The position numbers and the translations under genes were made by a program. The notes below the pieces were generated by a model. It had not been told where the DNA came from, made no database searches, and saw only the letters and a list, made by a program, of their open reading frames with translations. A DNA stretch of 64,000 nt from Petasospora fabianii (taxonomy: Eukaryota > Ascomycota > Saccharomycetes > Phaffomycetales > Wickerhamomycetaceae): the NCBI GenBank assembly GCA_022641835.1, contig CP048715.1, positions 248,001 through 312,000 of the forward strand, written 5' to 3'. Shown piece by piece: positions 56,164-64,000 of this stretch (its first letter is position 1; each line of letters begins with the position of its first letter).

Positions 56164-56185
56164 ACCTCATCGCACCAAAATTTTT
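56164..56185 (-). promoter_or_regulatory. PAC and RRPE elements upstream of UTP21
   Basis: On the - strand AAAAATTTT (56177-56185) is followed by GCGATGAGGT (56164-56173), an exact match to the PAC consensus and an RRPE core, 35-56 bases before the ATG at 56129. Confidence 0.75.
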
Positions 56186-56348
56186 GGAGAGAAGTTCAAC
56201 ATCCGAACACCACCAGAGAAAACCTGCCATTTTTGCACGTGCCATTTGGCTGTCATTGAAGATTGAACAAGCACGTTGTTGATCCTCCACACTACGACCA
56301 AAGCAACCACATACGGCAGCCCACACACCCACACGGGCTATATCCTCA

Positions 56349-59294
56349 ATGAGTGAACCGATTGACATCACGAAAAAAGGAAGCTTCTCTGTTCCCGTCA
56401 GCCCGCTGGCGCTCTCGGTGAATAGTTCCGGCGCCGCCTCCGACTCCGACACTAAGGCAATGGCTTCTATCGCCCCAATTCTTGAGGGTTTCACGCCAAA
56501 GACATCTTCTTCAGAGAACAACTCTCAGTTGCGCCTACCTCCACCAGCTGTGGAAGGTAGTGGTGCGACCTCACCAGTTCGCAGAGCTTCGATCTCTAGA
56601 CACAAGGTTCAGCTTCCTAAGATTGGAAAGATTGGTGTCTGCGCTATGGATGCGAAGGTTTTGAGTAAGCCATGTCGTCAAATCTTGAACCGTTTGATTG
56701 AGAATGGTGAATTTGAGACAGTGATCTTTGGTGACAAGGTGATATTGGACGAGAGTGTTGAAAATTGGCCAACATGTGACTTCTTGATCTCCTTCTTTTC
56801 CAAGGGATTCCCTCTTGATAAGGCCATCAACTATGTCAAGCTTCGTAAGCCATACATCATCAATGACTTGGTCATGCAAAAAGCTTTGTGGGACAGAAGA
56901 TTGTGCTTATGGCTGTTGGATGCCGCTGGTGTTCCGACCCCACAGAGACTGGAGATTTCCAGAGACGGTGGTCCAAGATTGGATGACGAATTGAAGGCCA
57001 AGTTGAAGGAACAGGGCGTGGATGTCCAGCCCACCAAGGAACCAAACTGGAAGATGATCGATGAAGATACTATTGAGGTTGATGGTAAGACATTGAGTAA
57101 ACCGTTTGTGGAGAAACCAGTGGATGGTGAGGATCACAATGTTTACATCTACTACTCCAAGAAGGAGGGTGGAGGTGGTAGACGCCTTTTCAGAAAGGTC
57201 GGTAATAAGAGTTCCGAGTTTGACCCTGCGCTCTGTGAGCCAAGAACACAGGGTTCATACATCTACGAGAAGTTTATGGACACCAATAACTTTGAAGATG
57301 TCAAGGCATACACAGTTGGTCCCAACTTTTGTCATGCTGAGACACGAAAGTCACCTGTCGTTGACGGTGTTGTCCGTAGAAACACTCACGGAAAGGAGAT
57401 CAGATATATCACGGAACTTAGTGACGAAGAGAAGAGAATCGCTAGAGCTGTTTCTAGGGGGTTTGCTCAAACTATTTGCGGTTTCGACTTACTGAGAGTT
57501 GGTGGTAAGAGCTATGTCATCGATGTCAACGGTTTCTCTTTCGTCAAGGACAGTGTTCCTTACTACGATAACTCGGCAAAGATTTTGAGAGATATGTTTT
57601 ACGAAGCCAAGAAAGTCAGAGATGTCCGCAAGGCGGTATCACATGAGGCACCATCCGAGGAGAAGTCTCAGAAGTGGATTCTCAAGGGTGTTGTTACGGT
57701 TGTCCGTCATGCAGACAGAACTCCAAAGCAGAAGTTCAAATACTCTTTCAAGTCTTCAATTTTCATCTCTTTGTTGAAGGGCTACAAAGAGGAAGTCATC
57801 ATAAGAGAGGTTTCCGATTTGGAGATTGTTTTACAAGCCATCAAGATTGCTCAAGAACAGAAACTCGAGGATGCCACCAAGTTGAGCATCTTGGCCAGTA
57901 CCTTGGAGAAGAAGATCAACTTCCCAGGAACCAAGATCCAGTTAAAGCCAGTTTTGAACGATGAGAATGAAGTTGAGAAGGTTCAGTTCATCTTGAAATG
58001 GGGAGGAGAAGCAACACACTCTGCACGCTACCAGGCTTCTGATCTTGGTGAGCAGACCAGACAAGACATGGGATTGCTGAATAAGGAAATCTTGGAAAAT
58101 ATTCAGGTGTTCTCCTCATCCGAGAGACGAGTTTTGGTGTCTGCTAATTTGTGGGCTGAGTCTCTGTTGAATGGTACTGTGCCAGAGAACTTTATCCAGG
58201 TGAGAAAGGACTTGCTTGATGACAGTAATGCTGCTAAGGACCTCATGGATAAGGTTAAAAGACAACTCAAACCACTTCTGAGAGAGGGTAAGGAGGCGCC
58301 ATCTCAGTTCTCCTGGCCACCAAAGATGCCAGAACCATACTATGTTATCAAGAGAGTTGTTGAGTTGATGAACTACCATCAAAAGATTATGGAGTACCAT
58401 GTTGAGTATGATGATGCAAAGGCTGGTGGTGATGACTGGTGCTCTGGTGAGGATCCAGAATTGTTTGTCGAAAGATGGAACAAGCTGTTCAAAGAGTTCA
58501 CCACTTTAGAGAAGGTTGATCCTTCCAAGATTTCTGAGTTATATGATACCATGAAGTTCGATGCCCTTCACAACAGAGAGTTTTTGGAGAAGATTTTCTC
58601 GCCAGTTGACAGTATCAGCGAGCCAAAGGACTCTTCTCTGTTAATTCATGAGTACCCACAGCACATGAAGTTATTCAAGGCACCAGACGAGCAGAATTGT
58701 GATCACCATCATTTCCTCTTTGACGACAGAATCTTCAAATATTTGAGAGAATTGTACAAGCTCTCGCAGGTGTTGTTTGATTTCATCTGTCCGCAAGAGT
58801 ATGGTATTACTCAACAGGAGAAACTTGAGATTGGTCTCTTGACCTCGGTTCCATTGGCAAAGAAGATCATTGGTGATTTGAACGCCATGATGGCTAACGA
58901 CCAGCCAGGACTCGTTGCCTATTTCACTAAGGAGTCGCACATGTACACGCTTCTCAACATTCTCTATGAATCCGGAATCCAGCTTTACTTCAACAGAAAT
59001 GATCTCCCAGAACTCGACTACCTTTCGCAGATCATTTTTGAACTCTATGAGGACAGTTCTGGTAAGAACCACTCACTCAGACTCAAGCTTTCACCAGGTT
59101 GCCATACCCAGGATCCACTTGATGTTGAGCTTGATGAGAAGCACTACATCTCTTGTATCCCTAAGATTTCTCTTACGAAGCATTTGGACTTTGACTTGGT
59201 TAACCAGCGTTTGAAGAACAAATTCAAGAAGGTTTCCTTGCCAAAGAAGTTCACCGCTGTCAACATTACGAGTCCATTGGCTGGCCCAAAATGA
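56349..59294 (+). CDS. VIP1: VIP1, inositol hexakisphosphate/diphosphoinositol kinase (PPIP5K)
   Basis: This 981-residue protein has an N-terminal Ser-rich tail (1-95), an ATP-grasp kinase domain (about 100-435) and a histidine-acid-phosphatase-like domain (about 450-960). KIGVCAMDAKVLSKP opens the kinase; the DVNGFSFVKDS segment carries metal-binding Asp and Asn. RHADR at 453-457 opens the phosphatase-like part. Vip1 adds the 1-phosphate to IP6 or 5-IP7, and 1-IP7/IP8 signals through SPX domains, including those of VTC subunits. That connects it to VTC1 here. Length is close to the family (S. cerevisiae 1146). Confidence 0.95.
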   Translation: MSEPIDITKKGSFSVPVSPLALSVNSSGAASDSDTKAMASIAPILEGFTPKTSSSENNSQLRLPPPAVEGSGATSPVRRASISRHKVQLPKIGKIGVCAMDAKVLSKPCRQILNRLIENGEFETVIFGDKVILDESVENWPTCDFLISFFSKGFPLDKAINYVKLRKPYIINDLVMQKALWDRRLCLWLLDAAGVPTPQRLEISRDGGPRLDDELKAKLKEQGVDVQPTKEPNWKMIDEDTIEVDGKTLSKPFVEKPVDGEDHNVYIYYSKKEGGGGRRLFRKVGNKSSEFDPALCEPRTQGSYIYEKFMDTNNFEDVKAYTVGPNFCHAETRKSPVVDGVVRRNTHGKEIRYITELSDEEKRIARAVSRGFAQTICGFDLLRVGGKSYVIDVNGFSFVKDSVPYYDNSAKILRDMFYEAKKVRDVRKAVSHEAPSEEKSQKWILKGVVTVVRHADRTPKQKFKYSFKSSIFISLLKGYKEEVIIREVSDLEIVLQAIKIAQEQKLEDATKLSILASTLEKKINFPGTKIQLKPVLNDENEVEKVQFILKWGGEATHSARYQASDLGEQTRQDMGLLNKEILENIQVFSSSERRVLVSANLWAESLLNGTVPENFIQVRKDLLDDSNAAKDLMDKVKRQLKPLLREGKEAPSQFSWPPKMPEPYYVIKRVVELMNYHQKIMEYHVEYDDAKAGGDDWCSGEDPELFVERWNKLFKEFTTLEKVDPSKISELYDTMKFDALHNREFLEKIFSPVDSISEPKDSSLLIHEYPQHMKLFKAPDEQNCDHHHFLFDDRIFKYLRELYKLSQVLFDFICPQEYGITQQEKLEIGLLTSVPLAKKIIGDLNAMMANDQPGLVAYFTKESHMYTLLNILYESGIQLYFNRNDLPELDYLSQIIFELYEDSSGKNHSLRLKLSPGCHTQDPLDVELDEKHYISCIPKISLTKHLDFDLVNQRLKNKFKKVSLPKKFTAVNITSPLAGPK

Positions 59295-59569
59295 GGCTGA
59301 TCGGTACATACATACTTGACACATAAACGGCATTTGATATATATCTCGAAATAGAACCTGACCATGTCCACAGTTTGCAGCAACTATGCCCCATATTATG
59401 GTGTTAAAACTTTAGATATAGCTAAATCAAAGGATGTGCGATAGCTTCAGGGGGTGGGACATCTCCCTCTTCACCAATGGATGTGTTCCATTCCATTTTG
59501 TTTATAGTCAACAACCTTCTACAGCTTAGATATTATACGAAGCTCATGAATAGTACTATTACTATATTA

Positions 59570-60316
59570 TTAAGGCAAGCCTTGCGATGCTCTTTCCCAC
59601 TTCCTAGAGCTTATCCATCCCTGATTAATGATACGAAGGGTATCCTTCAAGTTTAGTGGTCTTTTCAAGGTCTTACCCTTATCAACCAAGTTCGTATATA
59701 TGGTGGTGTAGTTGTCCTTGGACAGCTGCAACTGACCATCTATACGGCGTTGTTTGACAATTAATGCATCCTCCGGTCTCATCATGGTCCAGGCATCCCT
59801 TCTTTTTTGCCACACATCCACCCCTGAGTAGAATTCTTCACCCTCAGGGAGTTTGCTTCTCAACTTATCAGCCTCTGCAACGGCATCAAATTCTTCCCAT
59901 GTCGGCGTTGAGTCTTGGATTGAGTCTCCATTATTGTCGGTTGTACCCTGAGCGGCGGTTGTTGTGGTTGATGTTTCTTCTCCACGCTCGTGATCGTGTT
60001 CCATGATGGATGAATCGATGGAACTCGAAGATGTTACCAGGAAGAGCTCGTTGACAACTTCGTCGGAGCTCAGGACTTCGTCTGCCAGGGATCGTAGCTT
60101 GTGTGCCGCCAAGGATAGCGATAGGGAGGCTCTGAGGAATAGGTTGCGGATGGACTTGATCACGGTGGACTTGTTGCTACTCCCGTCGCCGGCAGCGGTC
60201 TGAGTATGTTGCGTGTTGTTCGTATGTGTTCGCAAGAGTGAACGTGCCGATCGAGATGACTTCAAGGACTTCCTATCGGACTTCTTGTCTAGCTGGGCCT
60301 GTGTCTGCGTGGTCAT
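59570..60316 (-). CDS. DUF4050 (Gag1-like) protein, unknown function
   Basis: This 248-residue protein starts with a polar, Ser/Thr-rich tail. A conserved-looking C-terminal part spans about 145-248: TWEEFDAVAEADKLRSKLP, WQKRRDAWT, NYTTIYTNLVDKGKTLKRPLNLKD and IINQGWISSRKWERASQG. The last parts fit the fungal DUF4050 pattern (Tyr-Leu-Val plus PLNLxD and GW). S. cerevisiae members of that group have little-known roles, some linked to TORC1 signalling. No membrane segment is seen. Assignment to the family is by pattern and moderate. Confidence 0.6.
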   Translation of the reverse strand: MTTQTQAQLDKKSDRKSLKSSRSARSLLRTHTNNTQHTQTAAGDGSSNKSTVIKSIRNLFLRASLSLSLAAHKLRSLADEVLSSDEVVNELFLVTSSSSIDSSIMEHDHERGEETSTTTTAAQGTTDNNGDSIQDSTPTWEEFDAVAEADKLRSKLPEGEEFYSGVDVWQKRRDAWTMMRPEDALIVKQRRIDGQLQLSKDNYTTIYTNLVDKGKTLKRPLNLKDTLRIINQGWISSRKWERASQGLP

Positions 60317-60723
60317 GCGTGGACTGGGCGCTTCGAAGTCGTTGGAGAGCCAGGAAAGCGCTTGAGCGTGGACGGTTTGATGCTATGGTTTGTAAGCTGA
60401 AGAGGCTGTCAACGATCCGGGTCGCAGTGGGCAATTTAGTGTGCGTTGAGGTGAGCTGTAGAGCGTTATTGAGTTGCGTGTGGAGGAGAGGCGGGGTCTG
60501 TCTGTGCAAAGCAAGAGTTTCGATGCCGTTTCTCACAATTGGTCTTTTTTCGCGTGATAAGCAGCCGGCTGTAGCATGGGCCTGCCACACCTGTCAACCC
60601 CACACCGGAGACGGCCGCGGTGGTCGCGTGGAGGGTCCTCTACACGGTAAAAACTGAAGATGCCATACTTTTACATTAGACAGACACACACAGGCACACA
60701 CAGACCAATATGGCCTTTACTGC
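60317..60723. other. Intergenic region between DUF4050 and RXT3
   Basis: It contains the DUF4050 promoter and RXT3 3' end. A GC-rich stretch at about 60555-60640 is the only oddity; no gene is supported. Confidence 0.4.
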
Positions 60724-62340
60724 CTAACTTTGGTCAGCCTTGTTCTTCTCTTGGCCGTCTTTTGTCTTGTTCTTCTCGAGTTCCATTTCCATCTTGGCCT
60801 TCTTCCATGCCTCTTTATTAAGCTTCCAGTCACCCTGGTTGGCAGCATCACTGTCCCGGAGTGCTTCAATCTCTGCAAGCTTTCTCTTCTTGACACTGAT
60901 GTCGTTCGTACTCTCAACAGCAGACCCCTTCTCTCCATATCTCACACCGTAGATGGCCAAACTCATACCGTCATGACCCTTCCAAGCCCTCGAGTTGATA
61001 CCATTACGGAACGTACCAGCGTACTCCACAAGTGGAGGAAGCACGATGAGGTCAACGTGAACATCTCCACCAATGATATTGACGAACTGACGGAAATTCG
61101 TGACGCTCTGTGTGATATTAGAGATGTTGTCCTTATTACCCGGGGTGCGTTTCTCCATCGTCTTCTCTTCTCCTTCAAGTTCTGGATCAACTTGTGGAAG
61201 GAAACCGTTATGCTTCAATATCAACAAGATGTCAGAGTCGTCCGTGTAGATGTCAGTACCCCAAATTGCACGCTCCTGATAATGCTTGTTATTCTGAAGT
61301 TCGGTGATTTGCCATGATGGGACCCGGACAGTAACAATGCTATTGATGTGATCTCTAAGCTCTGGAAGCAACGGCACAATCTTGTTATCGTCCTTCTTGG
61401 ACTCGTGAAGTGACTCGATACCCTCGAGAGGATCCGTAATATTGAGCTGCTTGTAGCCAGCCTTGGTTGGAAATGGAGTGTAGAGGATCGAGCCAATGTG
61501 CCTTCTCGGAAACTTAGCAGCAAAATCAAGCACATCGCTGCTGTTGATGATGACCTCGCGTTTGACAAACTTGGATTTCTCCTCTACTGGCTCGACAACT
61601 TGTACCGTGGCATCAGCATTGATGGTGTTGTCTACCGCTGCGGTGACATTGTCTGGGGGAAGATGAGTGGTTGATGGAGCGGCATCTGGTGCCGTCTGAT
61701 TTTGTTCAGATGCTGGTGACACAGATTTCGTTGGTGGTGGCTGTAGTGGCGGCATTGGGGTGGCGACTGGCTCTTCAGTCTTTGGTTCCGTCTTCTTAGG
61801 ATCCTTCATAGCATTGAGACGTTTGATGATAGAATAGCACAGGTAAGTTCGGTAGTTTGGGTTCTTGGCCTTTTCGATACGAGCACGTCTCTCATGCTTA
61901 ACAATGTCTAGCTTTTCCTCCTCTGTAAAATCTGTAATGGAGAACTTCTTCTCGTAGTAGGCGATGATGTCCTGGTCAGACTCCGAGTCCACATCAGGTT
62001 TGGTGATATCCTCCTTCAATGGAAGCGGCGCCGGCGCAGCTGGTGTAGAGAAGGGGAATGGCTTACCAGTAATTGATGTGCTGGGCGGACTTGATGACTG
62101 TGGTGGACTACTAGCACTGTTGAGTTGTGACAGCGGTTGTAGGGATGGAAGTGAGCCGCCTTCTTTTGGTGGGTCACTTAGAAGACGAGCAACCCCTCCA
62201 AGTTGTGGTGGGCCCAGCGGATTTCCTGGATTGAGAAATGAGATTGGTGGGAGGCGGATTCCACCGGTAGAGTCCGTCTTGGCCTGAGGAACGTCTAGCA
62301 GGGAGGGAAGATTGGGACGCGGGTTGTTGTTATTGGCCAT
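60724..62340 (-). CDS. RXT3: RXT3, Rpd3L histone deacetylase complex subunit
   Basis: This 538-residue protein has a long low-complexity, Pro/Ser-rich N-terminus (about 1-125) and a conserved C-terminal RXT3 domain (about 265-470). Signatures are AIWGTDIYTDDSDILLILKHNGFLP in pieces, GGDVHVDLIVLPPLVEYAG, and SRAWKGHDGMSLAIYGVRYG. The end is a charged helix. Rxt3 is a Rpd3L-specific subunit affecting transcription repression in the nucleus. The start at 62340 (MANNNNPRP) gives the expected order. It is divergent from the TRAPPC12-like gene, with 346 bases between. Confidence 0.85.
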   Translation of the reverse strand: MANNNNPRPNLPSLLDVPQAKTDSTGGIRLPPISFLNPGNPLGPPQLGGVARLLSDPPKEGGSLPSLQPLSQLNSASSPPQSSSPPSTSITGKPFPFSTPAAPAPLPLKEDITKPDVDSESDQDIIAYYEKKFSITDFTEEEKLDIVKHERRARIEKAKNPNYRTYLCYSIIKRLNAMKDPKKTEPKTEEPVATPMPPLQPPPTKSVSPASEQNQTAPDAAPSTTHLPPDNVTAAVDNTINADATVQVVEPVEEKSKFVKREVIINSSDVLDFAAKFPRRHIGSILYTPFPTKAGYKQLNITDPLEGIESLHESKKDDNKIVPLLPELRDHINSIVTVRVPSWQITELQNNKHYQERAIWGTDIYTDDSDILLILKHNGFLPQVDPELEGEEKTMEKRTPGNKDNISNITQSVTNFRQFVNIIGGDVHVDLIVLPPLVEYAGTFRNGINSRAWKGHDGMSLAIYGVRYGEKGSAVESTNDISVKKRKLAEIEALRDSDAANQGDWKLNKEAWKKAKMEMELEKNKTKDGQEKNKADQS

Positions 62341-62686
62341 GTTGTGTGGTGGGGAGGGTTGTGATGTTTAATGAGTAGTCAAGTAGCACGCAACGGCAGG
62401 ATTAGCGCTGTGGCAGAGTTGTCAAATGTGTGACGATGAATCTAGGAGAGGGCCCAAGCAAGTTGGCTCTGGGATTTGAACCGGAGGTCTGATCCTTTGT
62501 TTCTCTCTCGTTCAGCTATTTTCGCATTTTCGCGCCCACTCCGCCAATCTGCGAATGATGGCGCACTTTTGACACATTTAGACTCTCTGATAGGGAGGGA
62601 TACTAATGCACTGTCCCTTCCAAGAGAAATTGTTACCCGTAATTTGACCTCTGGATTACTGTTAGACCTTGTTCGGTGGAACTGCA
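62341..62686. other. Divergent promoter RXT3 / TRAPPC12-like
   Basis: No gene is supported here. A B-box-like sequence on the - strand near 62470 lacks a complete tRNA fold. Confidence 0.4.
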
Positions 62687-63718
62687 ATGGCTGATGCTCA
62701 CTTATTCTCCCAGGTGACGCTACCGTCCCTTTTTGTTCAACCCCCAGCACCTCCCGAATCAACCACAGACCCAATTGGAGATCTACTGTCACTTCTTCAG
62801 AATATCGACAGTGCCAAACCATATTCCACCCTTATCTCCATTACCTACCTAACACGTCAGGTAATCACCACCACTAGTGCATCCGATGAGAACATTGCCA
62901 CACTGTACGCCCTCTGGGAGCTTCATCTCACAGCTCTCATCTTCGCTCATGAACTCACGCTGGCACAACAAGAAGCGAAAAGACTTTCAATTGCTCTCGA
63001 CTCCATAGTCAAATCCAAGAACCCGAAGTCTTCAAACTCTGCTGCGGCAAGCTTATTCCCATCAAACACTCCACTCAGTCTGAGGTCACTACTTGTGAGG
63101 CTAAGGTCTAGCGGGCCCACAGTACAGTTCATCAACGAGGGTTATGCCCTCCTGTGGGACCAGCGTGTCAAGTATACCGAGACAAAGGATAATGGTGAGA
63201 AGGAGAAAATCCGGACGGTGATATCTGTTCTGTCTTACGGTATAGGTGCTGCACTGGTGGCCAAGAGGGAGTATGGAACATTCCTAAGTCTCGCATATTC
63301 CGTCGATAACCCCCAGATGTGGTTCGCTGCTACACTCGTGAGTCTAATGAAGGGTGATTGGGATGAAGCTAACTCATATTTTGGAAAACTAGATGATTTG
63401 ACTGATTGCGTCGAGGCATTGTCTGAGGTTCTTGCTACAGTGAACCCAGTTCTTGATTCTAAAAGCGATGATACAGGATTAGAGGTCGAGCTCAAAATCG
63501 AAAAACTGGAGGACCTCTTCGCTCTTATTAAAGACCAGATGATTACTGGAAGGACAGTCTGTGCACTGTGTGCTATGTTTGAGCTCAATGTCAGAGACAG
63601 TGAGAAGACTGGCTCTGATCTCTTCGGTGCTAACTTAGAAGGACCTATGGCGCCTTTGATGAGAGAGAACTTTAAACTTTGGAGACGAAAGGCGAGTAAA
63701 GTGTACACATTTGAATGA
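62687..63718 (+). CDS. TRAPPC12-like tetratricopeptide protein
   Basis: The first ATG is at 62687 (MADAHLFSQVTLPSLF), giving 343 residues. The protein is helical with TPR-like spacing: LYALWELHLTALIFAHELTLAQQEAKRL, PLSLRSLLVRLRSSGPTVQFINEGYALLWDQRV and WFAATLVSLMKGDWDEANSYFGKL are visible in parts. These fit the fungal TRAPPC12 pattern, a subunit of TRAPPIII with a role in vesicle tethering. S. cerevisiae lacks a clear orthologue, so the name is uncertain. No signal peptide is present. The last 280 bases of the window after this gene hold no supportable feature. Confidence 0.5.
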   Translation: MADAHLFSQVTLPSLFVQPPAPPESTTDPIGDLLSLLQNIDSAKPYSTLISITYLTRQVITTTSASDENIATLYALWELHLTALIFAHELTLAQQEAKRLSIALDSIVKSKNPKSSNSAAASLFPSNTPLSLRSLLVRLRSSGPTVQFINEGYALLWDQRVKYTETKDNGEKEKIRTVISVLSYGIGAALVAKREYGTFLSLAYSVDNPQMWFAATLVSLMKGDWDEANSYFGKLDDLTDCVEALSEVLATVNPVLDSKSDDTGLEVELKIEKLEDLFALIKDQMITGRTVCALCAMFELNVRDSEKTGSDLFGANLEGPMAPLMRENFKLWRRKASKVYTFE

Positions 63719-64000
63719 TACCGGCATATCGAGCAGTGTAACAAGCTATTGCAAGCTACTTGTAGGACCAGCTAGCGGCTATACTTTTTCTGTGATGTAG
63801 CACGCTGCCTTCAACTAATCTATTCGACTAGGCTTCCCCAGATTCGTGAGCTCGGATTGTGCTGCCCTCCCAGTAGTCACGTGAGAGACCTAAAGCTCTC
63901 GTGACTGTCGAGATTGAGCTGGCGAGATCTGTGGTTCGCGCCACACCGCCAGGGCCCATCCTTCTAAAACCCACTCGCAATCACCGCGGCTGTTGACACG

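Noticed and set aside
62430-62540. Possible - strand tRNA (GGTTCAAATCCC B box and an A-box-like TAGCTGAACGAG)
   Set aside because: The T stem does not pair and no acceptor stem can be built, so this is not a tRNA gene.
1-64000. Search for transposons, LTR elements, virus-like genes and CRISPR arrays
   Set aside because: No reverse transcriptase, integrase, transposase, capsid-like frames, long terminal repeats or spaced repeats were seen.

Overview
The window is nuclear DNA of a budding yeast (Saccharomycotina). It is gene-dense, with about 40 protein genes on both strands, roughly 20% of them spliced. The introns are short, with donors such as GTACGT, GTGAGT and GTAAGT and a CTAAC-type branch site 11-16 bases before the acceptor. 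CTG codons fall at conserved leucines (for example KFLVNPE in TFB3 and VRKLDSLEAL in the ENA ATPase), so this is not a CUG-Ser or CUG-Ala yeast. A more exact placement is not possible from sequence reading alone; the intron style and intron-bearing YKU80, OST5 and HAP4 suggest a lineage outside Saccharomyces proper. I see no transposon, retroelement, virus-like element, CRISPR array or prophage-like DNA.

Layout. 1-7.2 kb: ATP25 (cut by the window edge), CSM3, an MDR-type oxidoreductase, VTC1, KTI12 and MTG1. 7.2-12 kb: a TIR/SRP1-like GPI wall protein, an MFS transporter and MRPL28. 12-17.8 kb: UTP11, AIP1, UTP15, the tiny three-exon gene OST5, and COX5. 18-27 kb: ATM1, a 1.4 kb promoter region, an ENA-type cation ATPase, a CLD1-like hydrolase and YPI1. 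27-37 kb: NIC96, CHL1, a PPAY/proline-rich protein, SLD2, and HAP4 with a very long upstream region. 38.7-50.4 kb: MTC2-like, TTI2, an unknown mitochondrial protein, VID30/GID1, an intron-bearing tRNA-Arg(ACG), TFB3, CGI121, YKU80, a macro-domain protein and an unknown membrane protein. 50.4-64 kb: a TFC8-like TFIIIC subunit, a coiled-coil protein, UTP21, VIP1, a DUF4050-like protein, RXT3 and a TRAPPC12-like protein.

How genes connect. Three SSU-processome genes (UTP11, UTP15, UTP21) carry PAC and RRPE-like promoter elements. Three replication/cohesion genes (CSM3, CHL1, SLD2) carry ACGCGT (MCB) sites close to their starts. VTC1 has a CACGTG (Pho4-type) site. COX5, ATP25, MTG1, MRPL28, ATM1 and the HAP4 activator serve mitochondria. 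A group at 38-48 kb (MTC2-like, TTI2, CGI121, YKU80) is linked to telomere maintenance in Saccharomyces cerevisiae, although the adjacency may be chance.

I found no clear new multi-gene system. The most interesting items are the shared promoter codes, the splicing peculiarities (a 54-base stopless in-frame intron in TFB3, a 10-base first exon in HAP4, an AAG acceptor in YKU80), the tail-to-tail overlap of TFB3 and CGI121, the 20-base intron in tRNA-Arg(ACG), and a few unrecognised proteins.
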